Below, one piece after another: positions 57,983 to 64,000 of a stretch of 64,000 nt of DNA; the stretch's first letter is position 1; every line of letters begins with the position of its first letter. The notes below the pieces were generated by a model. That model had not been told where the DNA came from, did no database searches, and saw only the letters and a program-made list of their open reading frames with translations. The translations under genes and the position numbers were made by a program. Source of the stretch: Candidatus Sericytochromatia bacterium (GTDB lineage: Bacteria; Cyanobacteriota; Sericytochromatia; UBA7694; JACMQJ01); NCBI GenBank assembly GCA_026004035.1, contig BPII01000004.1, positions 96,821 to 160,820 of the forward strand. The letters are read 5' to 3'.

Positions 57983-58839
57983 AAATATTATCACCATATC
58001 TTTTTTTATTACCGGCAAGTCTTATATTAATAGTATTTTTTTTCTATCCTTTAATAGATATATTCTATTTAAGCTTAACAAAATATAGTATAGTAAATGA
58101 ACCTATATTTATAGGTTTAAAAAATTTTCAAAAACTATACAATGATCCTATATTTTGGAAAGCTCTAAAAAACTCAATTATTTTTCTTATAGGAGCTGTT
58201 CCCCCTTTAGTTATAATACCTATATTTCTAGCTGTTTTAATAAATAATACTATAAAAGGAATAAGTTTTTTTAGAGCTTTATTTTATTTACCTTCTATAA
58301 TATCAATAGTTGTAATAGGTATTGCTTGGAAATGGATTTATTCTGAAAATGGACCATTAAATTACATACTAAATTTATTACATATAACTAATGACAAATT
58401 ATTATGGCTTTCTAATCCTAATTTAGCTTTGTTTTCTGTAATAATAGTTACCGTATGGCGAGGACTTGGTTACTATATGATAATATATTTAGCTGGGCTA
58501 CAATCAATACCTAAAGATTTATATGAATCATGCGAAATAGACGGAGGAGGATTTCTTGCTAAACATTTAAATATTACTATTCCTTTACTTAAACCATCTA
58601 TTGTCTTTGTAGCTGTAGTTTCTTCTATAAATGCTTTAAAAGTTTTTGTAGAAATATATGTTTTAACTGGAGGTGGTCCAGCATATAATAGTACAACACT
58701 AGTTCAATATATATATGAAAAAGCTTTTCAATCTTTAGAATTAGGTTATGCTTGTGCATTAGGTGTTGTATTATTTGTAATAACATTTGTTTTTTCTATG
58801 GTAAATGTAAAAATAATTGAAAGAAATTGGCAAGTATAA
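57958..58839 (+). CDS. ABC transporter permease, sugar type (MalF/UgpA-like)
   Basis: A 293-residue inner-membrane protein with six predicted membrane segments. The first is LFLLPASLILIVFFFYPLID. The EAA loop that contacts the ATPase is YESCEIDGGGFLAKHLNITIPLLKP, read here as YESCEIDGGGFLAKH plus ITIPLLKP. The GLKNFQKLYNDPIFWKALKNS region fits sugar-uptake permeases (MalF, UgpA, LacF). No binding protein, second permease or ATPase is adjacent, so its partners must be encoded elsewhere. It overlaps the 3' end of mazG by 25 bases (the alternative start at 57967 gives less overlap). Confidence 0.87.
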   Translation: MAKMQKALKILSPYLFLLPASLILIVFFFYPLIDIFYLSLTKYSIVNEPIFIGLKNFQKLYNDPIFWKALKNSIIFLIGAVPPLVIIPIFLAVLINNTIKGISFFRALFYLPSIISIVVIGIAWKWIYSENGPLNYILNLLHITNDKLLWLSNPNLALFSVIIVTVWRGLGYYMIIYLAGLQSIPKDLYESCEIDGGGFLAKHLNITIPLLKPSIVFVAVVSSINALKVFVEIYVLTGGGPAYNSTTLVQYIYEKAFQSLELGYACALGVVLFVITFVFSMVNVKIIERNWQV

Positions 58840-59733
58840 ATGTTCAAATATAAAATTTATGATCTAAAAATAATTAGTAATATTTCTCTTAGTGATATAG
58901 AAGAATATAATTTTGATAGTAAAGAAGATATAAAAATAATAGCTAATCAATATAATAACGCCAAAGAAATAGTAAAAGATAGTTTTATAATTAAAAATGA
59001 TATTTTTGAATTAGTAATAAAAGATATTGGTATATTTAATATAGTAGAAAATAACTTAAATATATATTACTTTAAAGAAACAAGAAATGAAGAAATATCT
59101 TTATATATTTTAGGTACATGTATAGGCTATTTTTTATACAAAAATAACTATTTACCTTTACATGGAAGTTCTATATATACAGATAAAGGAGCAGTATTTT
59201 TTATAGGAGATTCTGGATATGGCAAATCTACTATACTGAATTTATTTATAAAAAAGAATTATAAAATGATAAGTGATGATGTTATAGCTTTAAAAAAAAT
59301 AAACAATGAAATTATTGTTTTTCCTTCATTTCCAAGAAGTAAGATATGGAAAGATACAGCTAATAAACTTGATATAGAAGTAGATAATTTAAAGCAGATT
59401 TATAAAAGATTAGATAAATTTTCTTATCCAATTCCTAAAAATTTATTTTTTAATTCTACAACAAAACCTTATATTATCTATGAATTACTACATTATGATA
59501 TAGATAAAGTTATTATAGAGGAAGTTAAAAATAAATTTGAAATAGTAAAAAGATTATATAAAAATACATATAGACTTACTTTAATGAATAATTTAAAAAA
59601 AAATAAATTACAATTTGATATAATAACGAAAATATCTAATTTTATTAAGTTTAAAAAAATTTATAGACCTAAAAACTATAATTGTATAGATGAATTAGTC
59701 ATTTTAATTGAAAAGGATTTTTTAAGTGATTAG
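58840..59733 (+). CDS. HPr kinase-like P-loop protein
   Basis: A 297-residue protein. After a divergent N-terminal half (1-105), a HprK C-terminal-like kinase fold begins: YLPLHGSSIYTDKGAV, the P-loop FIGDSGYGKSTILNLFI and KMISDDVIALKK with the paired Asps (capture/Walker B region). It lacks the HPr-recognition and bifunctional regions of true HprK. Such proteins, linked to PqqD-type partners, occur in RiPP clusters, where the lasso-peptide kinase PadeK is an example. It begins with the ATG right after the permease stop and overlaps the PqqD gene by 8 bases. Confidence 0.8.
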   Translation: MFKYKIYDLKIISNISLSDIEEYNFDSKEDIKIIANQYNNAKEIVKDSFIIKNDIFELVIKDIGIFNIVENNLNIYYFKETRNEEISLYILGTCIGYFLYKNNYLPLHGSSIYTDKGAVFFIGDSGYGKSTILNLFIKKNYKMISDDVIALKKINNEIIVFPSFPRSKIWKDTANKLDIEVDNLKQIYKRLDKFSYPIPKNLFFNSTTKPYIIYELLHYDIDKVIIEEVKNKFEIVKRLYKNTYRLTLMNNLKKNKLQFDIITKISNFIKFKKIYRPKNYNCIDELVILIEKDFLSD

Positions 59734-60004
59734 TTATAATTCTATTATACATGTAAATTGTAATTTTATATCTTCTGAAGTAGATAATGAACTATTTTTA
59801 ATGAGTTTAGAAAATAATGCATATTATGGTTTAGAGGATGTAGGAAAAAGAATTTTTGAAATAATACAAAAGCCTATAAGTTTTTTAGAAATAGTAGAAA
59901 TATTACTTAATGAGTATGATATTGATAAAGAAACTTGTATCAATGATTTGAGAGAATTTTTATTAAATTTAGAAAAGGAGAATATAATAAAGATTTCTAA
60001 TTAA
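59726..60004 (+). CDS. PqqD family protein (RiPP recognition element-like)
   Basis: A 92-residue protein with the PqqD winged-helix pattern: ELFLMSLENNAYYGLEDVGK, RIFEIIQKPISFLEIVEIL, YDIDKETCINDLREFLLNL and a closing ENIIKISN. PqqD-fold domains bind leader peptides of ribosomal peptide substrates. It overlaps the HprK-like gene. No precursor peptide, B2 protease, asparagine-synthetase-type cyclase or radical SAM enzyme is visible nearby, so the substrate is unknown. It ends 8 bases inside the convergent gene at 59997. Confidence 0.82.
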   Translation: MISYNSIIHVNCNFISSEVDNELFLMSLENNAYYGLEDVGKRIFEIIQKPISFLEIVEILLNEYDIDKETCINDLREFLLNLEKENIIKISN

Positions 60005-61049
60005 GCTTATAAAGTTTATAATTAACTAAAATACCATCTTTAAAAACAAAAGTAGAGTAATCAGGAAATATCCAAGTATAAAAATTTTTTTCTGGTGTAT
60101 TTTCCAAAATTAATTCAGGATTAGACTCCATTCCATTTAAAACAGAAATTTCATCTTTAGACTTATATTTAAAATCTATATTTTCTAATCTAAGTTTTGA
60201 AGTTCTTATTATAAAATTTAATTTATTAATTTCTTGAACAACTTTTTTATATTCCTTATCATTTGTAGATATACTTCTTAAAAGATTTAAGGCTTTAAAA
60301 TAATTCTTATTTTTTATTTCTTCTTTTGCTTTTTCAAAAATTACCTTATTTCTTATTTTATTTATTTCATTATTAGCCATGTTATAATAATTTGTTTTGT
60401 TTGATATAGATAATAAGTTTTTTAAAGCAGTTTTGTAATCTAATAATTTTATATTATCAATAGCTTCTTCAAACTTTAATTTATCAATCATTTCAGTAGC
60501 ATTGTTATATAAATTATCATCTTCTTTAACAAGAAGTAAAGTATTGATTGCAGCATTTCTTTTACTACTTTCTGATGAAAAATCGTTATCATTATAGTTT
60601 ATATTCCAATAATCTAGACTTTTTTTATCAGAATTAATAAAAAAATTAGCTACATCTATAAAACTAATTTTTTCATAGTTATTAATTTCTAAAATAGCTC
60701 TTATTTCAAAAGGTGAAACTTTATTAGAATTTACAAATTTTTCAACTTTTATTGATTTTTCTTCTCTAGGTAATAATTTATCTATATTTTCTAAAATTAT
60801 TTCTTCTATTTTCTCTTTATTTGTATTTAATAATACAATTTTAGATTTTAAATTTTTATAAATATTATCAGTTTTATTCTTTATACTTCCTAAACAAGAA
60901 ACTATATAGCTTTTTTGTTCTCTATCTACAGAAACATCTATTGTAAATATTTTATTATCTAAATCGGTACTATTTATTTGATTAGCTAGAGAATTTAAAG
61001 ATAAAAAAAATGTAAAAAGAAGAGAAATTATTATTTTTTTCATTTTCAT
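59997..61049 (-). CDS. Hypothetical secreted protein
   Basis: A 350-residue protein with a signal peptide (KMKKIIISLLFTFFLSLNSLA). Residues ~30-130 look like a beta-rich domain (FTIDVSVDREQKSYIVSCLG; FEIRAILEINNYEKISFIDV). The middle and C-terminal parts are helical with TPR-like units (KFEEAIDNIKLLDYKTALKN; KNYFKALNLLRSISTNDKEY), and the end reads FYTWIFPDYSTFVFKDGILV. The family is unknown; it is likely a periplasmic scaffold. The start overlaps the stop of the next minus-strand gene (ATGA-type), indicating an operon. Confidence 0.7.
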   Translation of the reverse strand: MKMKKIIISLLFTFFLSLNSLANQINSTDLDNKIFTIDVSVDREQKSYIVSCLGSIKNKTDNIYKNLKSKIVLLNTNKEKIEEIILENIDKLLPREEKSIKVEKFVNSNKVSPFEIRAILEINNYEKISFIDVANFFINSDKKSLDYWNINYNDNDFSSESSKRNAAINTLLLVKEDDNLYNNATEMIDKLKFEEAIDNIKLLDYKTALKNLLSISNKTNYYNMANNEINKIRNKVIFEKAKEEIKNKNYFKALNLLRSISTNDKEYKKVVQEINKLNFIIRTSKLRLENIDFKYKSKDEISVLNGMESNPELILENTPEKNFYTWIFPDYSTFVFKDGILVNYKLYKLN

Positions 61050-61705
61050 TCACCGCTTCTTTGATAAGTTAGGACTTTGAATGGACCTATACTTATAATA
61101 TCAGGATCTCCTTTATGAGCTCTCTTGTCTATTCTATTGAAAGCTATTGAATTTTGTTCTAATAACCAATCATCTTCTTCTGGTTCTGGTATAGGTACTA
61201 AAGTTTGATTTGGGTATATTAAATTATTTGCCATTTTAGATTGAACATTATTTTCATCAAAAATAAATGTAACAAATTTACTTGTTCTTACTAAATTTTT
61301 ATTTGCTATTTCTCTTCTTTCAGATGTTACAGGTAATAAATTTTCTCCATATTTTGTTCTATTCTCTTCCCAATATTTCATATCATCTAAAAATTTTTTT
61401 ATAAAATCTTTATTATTTAGATTTCCCCAACTCTCTTTAACATGTAGACCATGTGGTGAAAATGTAACTGGAGTAGGTCTCATTAAGTCTTTTGTAGCCA
61501 TGCCTTTTAAATTTTCATATTTTACAACTGTAAGCCATTCATATTCAAAAAAAGGTTCAAATCCTTTAACAGAATAATTAACTTTATCAGTTTTTCTAGC
61601 TGTTTGATACTTAATTCTTAATCCTTGTAATTGATTATTTTTTACTTTTGGTTCAAATTTTATTCTATCATCAGCTGTAAATTCAATATAAAATGGTGCG
61701 TACAT
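61046..61705 (-). CDS. Hypothetical soluble protein
   Basis: A 219-residue protein without signal peptide. It starts MYAPFYIEFTADDRIKFEPK, with GLRIKYQTARKTDKVNY, PTPVTFSPHGLHVKESWGN, then DEPEEDDW-like PIPEPEEDDWLLEQNSIAFN and an end FKVLTYQRSGE. Sequence composition is more GC-balanced and ordered than its neighbour. I recognise no family. It is 11 bases downstream of the acyl-CoA dehydrogenase gene and 4 bases overlap the secreted protein gene, so all three form one operon. Confidence 0.68.
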   Translation of the reverse strand: MYAPFYIEFTADDRIKFEPKVKNNQLQGLRIKYQTARKTDKVNYSVKGFEPFFEYEWLTVVKYENLKGMATKDLMRPTPVTFSPHGLHVKESWGNLNNKDFIKKFLDDMKYWEENRTKYGENLLPVTSERREIANKNLVRTSKFVTFIFDENNVQSKMANNLIYPNQTLVPIPEPEEDDWLLEQNSIAFNRIDKRAHKGDPDIISIGPFKVLTYQRSGE

Positions 61706-61716
61706 ATTTTTATCTC

Positions 61717-62886
61717 CTAAACAAATGCTGATATTCCTGTAATAGATCTACCAACTGTTAATGTGTGTATATCATGAGTTCCTTCGTAGGTAAATACAGA
61801 TTCTATATTATTCATATGTCTCATAATAGGATATTCTGCAGCAACTCCATTAGCACCTAGTATTTCTCTTGCTAATAAACCTACTTTACGAGCCATATTA
61901 ACATTATTCATTTTTGCTAAAGAAACATGTTCAGGTTTCATTTTTCCTTGATCTTTTAATTGTCCTAGTCTAAATGATAATAATTGAGCTTTTGTTATTT
62001 CATTTAGCATATATACTAATTTTTCTTGAACCATTTGAAATGAAGCTATAGGTTTTCCAAATTGTATTCTTGTTTTTGCATAATTTAATGCAGTACTATA
62101 ACAAGCCATAGCTGCACCTATAACACCCCATGTTATACCATATCTTGCTTGATTTAAACACATTAAAGCATGTTTTATACCTTTTGAATTTGGTAACATA
62201 TTTTCAACAGGTATTTTAACATCTTGAAGTATTAATTCAGAAGTTACAGAAGCTCTTAGAGAGTGCTTATTTTTTATTTCAGGTGCTGAAAAACCTTCAG
62301 TACCTTTCTCAACAAGAAAACCACATATAACATCGTCATCATTTTTTGCCCAAACAACTGCTATATCAGCAATAGAACCATTTGTTATCCACATTTTAGA
62401 ACCATTTAAAATATAATAATCACCTTTTCTTTTAGCTCTTGTAAGCATACCAGCAGGATTTGAACCAAAATCAGGCTCAGTTAAACCAAAACAACCTATT
62501 ACTTCACCTTTTGCTAATTTTGGTAACCATTTTTGTTTCTGTTCTTCAGTACCAAAAGTATATATAGGATACATTACCAAAGATGATTGAACTGAAGCAA
62601 AACTCCTTAATCCACTATCACCTCTCTCTAGCTCTTGACATATAAGACCATATGAAATACTATTTAAACCTGCACAATTGTAACCTTGTATTGTACAACC
62701 TAATATACCTAATTCTCCTAATTTAGGTATTAAATGACCTGGAAATTCACCTTTCATATAGCAATCTTCAACTATTGGTATAAATTCTTCTTCTACAAAA
62801 TTTCTAACTGTATCTCTTATAAGTTTTTCTTCATCTGTAAATAAATCATCTAATAAATAATAATCAACAGCTTCAAATTTTAACAT
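61717..62886 (-). CDS. gcdH: Acyl-CoA dehydrogenase, glutaryl-CoA dehydrogenase-like
   Basis: A 389-residue FAD enzyme. ELERGDSGLRSFASVQSSLV, the FAD/substrate region YTFGTEEQKQKWLPKLAKGE, GCFGLTEPDFGSNPAGM, and the C-terminal catalytic base in SVFTYEGTHDIHTLTVGR (Glu of YEGT) follow the glutaryl-CoA dehydrogenase branch. The Arg and Ser of RGDSGLRS correspond to glutaryl-carboxylate-binding residues. It would convert glutaryl-CoA to crotonyl-CoA in Lys/Trp degradation. A plain short-chain acyl-CoA dehydrogenase is the alternative. It is first in a three-gene minus-strand operon. Confidence 0.88.
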   Translation of the reverse strand: MLKFEAVDYYLLDDLFTDEEKLIRDTVRNFVEEEFIPIVEDCYMKGEFPGHLIPKLGELGILGCTIQGYNCAGLNSISYGLICQELERGDSGLRSFASVQSSLVMYPIYTFGTEEQKQKWLPKLAKGEVIGCFGLTEPDFGSNPAGMLTRAKRKGDYYILNGSKMWITNGSIADIAVVWAKNDDDVICGFLVEKGTEGFSAPEIKNKHSLRASVTSELILQDVKIPVENMLPNSKGIKHALMCLNQARYGITWGVIGAAMACYSTALNYAKTRIQFGKPIASFQMVQEKLVYMLNEITKAQLLSFRLGQLKDQGKMKPEHVSLAKMNNVNMARKVGLLAREILGANGVAAEYPIMRHMNNIESVFTYEGTHDIHTLTVGRSITGISAFV

Positions 62887-63020
62887 ATGTATTCCTTTAA
62901 AATAATTATTAAATATTATAGTATAACTTACTTTTGAATTTGTAAATTTGATTTTAATATAATATTATTTTTAATTTTAAAAGTTTAAAAATAAAATTAA
63001 AAATTAGATGAACAACATGT

Positions 63021-63127
63021 TAAACTTATTCTACTAAATATACCCTAGTCAAACCTTCAGTTTGCCACCACTTTTAAAAGAGGAATTTATTATTGATAAA
63101 ATACTATAAATCTATATGTTTGTTTTT
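63021..63127 (-). repeat. Dispersed hairpin repeat, copy B
   Basis: On the minus strand this matches the repeat at 1467-1595: AAACATATAGATTTATAGTA, then CTCTTTTAAAAG, CAAACTGAAGGTTTG (63052-63066, one mismatch from perfect) and ATTTAGTA. It occupies most of the gene-free 63 kb gap between gcdH and the DUF192 gene. It lacks coding potential. Confidence 0.6.
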
Positions 63128-63178
63128 GTAATTTAAATATCATCCAGTCTGTTTAATTTTTAACTTAAGTGCAAGAAT

Positions 63179-63541
63179 CTATTTATCATTTATTTTTATA
63201 ATATCAAGTTTATCATTTATTTGCAAATCATTCTTTTTAATACTATTAATTGGCAATTCTAAAACGGATTTTGCTTTTAGTACTATTGGACTTATTTTCC
63301 AAGGTTTTATATTTTCAATTACTTTAATAATTTTATTTTCACTATCAAGAAAAATAATATCTAATGGTATTTTCATAAACATCATATGTATAGAGTTACA
63401 AGGAGTAAGTAAAATTCCTTCATCTTCTTTTAACTCTTTTTTTCCTATTAAACCTATTAATCTTAATAAAAGAGTATTTCCTAGTATTATATTAGAACCA
63501 ATTACTTTATTATTTCTTGTATTTATTATCTGTAATTTCAT
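63179..63541 (-). CDS. DUF192 family protein
   Basis: A 120-residue protein matching DUF192: the Arg-Leu-x-Gly-Leu region LLLRLIGLIGKKELKEDEGI, then LLTPCNSIHMMFMKIPLDIIFLD and VIENIKPWKISPIVLKAKSVLELP. Family members are small soluble or exported proteins of unsettled function. There is no clear signal peptide here (some members have one). It starts 4 bases after the next minus-strand gene, so they are co-transcribed. Confidence 0.85.
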   Translation of the reverse strand: MKLQIINTRNNKVIGSNIILGNTLLLRLIGLIGKKELKEDEGILLTPCNSIHMMFMKIPLDIIFLDSENKIIKVIENIKPWKISPIVLKAKSVLELPINSIKKNDLQINDKLDIIKINDK

Positions 63542-63545
63542 AAAA

Positions 63546-63992
63546 TTACAAATCAGAGTTAATTAAATTAATGGTATTTTTTATATCTTTTAATCTATTC
63601 TTTAATAGATTTATAAATTTTTCTATAATATCTTTTTCTTTTTCAAGAGATTCAATTGTTAGTTCTTCTGAATTAAGTTTATGTTGATAAATAAACTGAC
63701 CATAAATTTTATATATACTTTCTGAAAAAGATTTATTTAATTCATTAGTATTATCAAAAGTGTTTTTTATTTGATTTAAAACATTGTCTAATTGAGCTGC
63801 TGGTATAGAATTTTCCTCTATATATCTTCTTTCTTCAACTTCTTTATCGTAGCAACTATGTTTATTTCCTATTCCATAAATTTTACCATCTAGTTCTTTA
63901 ACTTTTTCTACCCATCTTCCACACCTATCACATTTAAATTTACCTTCTCTTTTAAAAGATTGAGATATTTTTTTTATTTCACTTAAAGACAT
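63546..63992 (-). CDS. Hypothetical zinc-ribbon and coiled-coil protein
   Basis: A 148-residue protein near the window edge. KFKCDRCGRWVEKVKELDG gives one CxxC and HSCYDKEVEERRY a lone later Cys-His pair that could complete a zinc site (about residues 18-50). The rest is helical and charged, ending with FINLLKNRLKDIKNTINLIN. I recognise no family. The ATG at 63992 lacks space for an upstream view, so a longer N-terminus is possible. Confidence 0.6.
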   Translation of the reverse strand: MSLSEIKKISQSFKREGKFKCDRCGRWVEKVKELDGKIYGIGNKHSCYDKEVEERRYIEENSIPAAQLDNVLNQIKNTFDNTNELNKSFSESIYKIYGQFIYQHKLNSEELTIESLEKEKDIIEKFINLLKNRLKDIKNTINLINSDL

Positions 63993-64000
63993 ATCGGAAA

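Overview
This is a very AT-rich bacterial chromosome segment with dense, mostly operon-like genes on both strands. Start sites often lack a clear Shine-Dalgarno sequence. The best lineage clue is a gene at 14.5-16.1 kb for the AAA+ ATPase known from cyanobacteria and plastids as Ycf45. Together with DUF4388 and Roadblock proteins, an outer membrane (Lgt, lipoproteins, beta-barrels) and no photosynthesis genes, this suggests a non-photosynthetic cyanobacterial relative (Melainabacteria/Vampirovibrionia type). That placement is inference.

Layout. 0-6.6 kb: lipoprotein, 2Fe-2S ferredoxin-like protein, tRNA-Asp, phenylalanine hydroxylase, ferredoxin, TPR protein, ComF, FecR protein, beta-barrel and QueE. 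6.6-14 kb: an accessory zone with IS relics, an esterase, DUF433 and DUF4388 proteins, three unrecognised genes, a PaaI thioesterase, a menaquinone-type methyltransferase, ribosomal protein L33 and an IS256-family relic. 14-20 kb: tmk, the Ycf45 protein, a flavin reductase plus fumarylacetoacetase-like pair, an IS5-type relic and a polyprenyl diphosphate synthase. 20-29.4 kb: surface-glycan genes (methyltransferase, UDP-glucuronate decarboxylase-like, WecB, formyltransferase, glycosyltransferase, GH38 mannosidase) with lgt among them. 29.7-42.7 kb: pyrG, cdd, murD next to murL, patatin, GNAT, DnaJ-TPR, alanine dehydrogenase, surE, arginase and prfA. 42.7-45.2 kb: a beta-barrel/SppA fusion. 45.2-54.7 kb: a complete reductive pyrimidine-degradation cluster with its transporter. 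54.7-64 kb: lipoproteins, Roadblock protein, MazG, an ABC permease with an HprK-like/PqqD pair, a glutaryl-CoA-type dehydrogenase and DUF192.

The genes suggest an aerobic or facultative heterotroph that can degrade uracil/thymine and probably phenylalanine/tyrosine, makes menaquinone-like quinones, builds a decorated envelope and may make D-Glu for peptidoglycan through MurD2/MurL.

Many conserved genes (queE, lgt, pyrG, murD, murL, hydA, mmsA, mazG, the ycf45 homologue, ubiE/menG and others) are interrupted. In nearly every case that can be resolved, the break is one extra base. Removing those bases restores full-length proteins of normal size, so I read most of them as sequence or consensus errors and annotate the genes as whole units. 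Dispersed elements include a ~140 bp MITE-like repeat (three near-complete copies and one half), deletion derivatives of an IS5-type element, and a hairpin repeat near both ends of the window.
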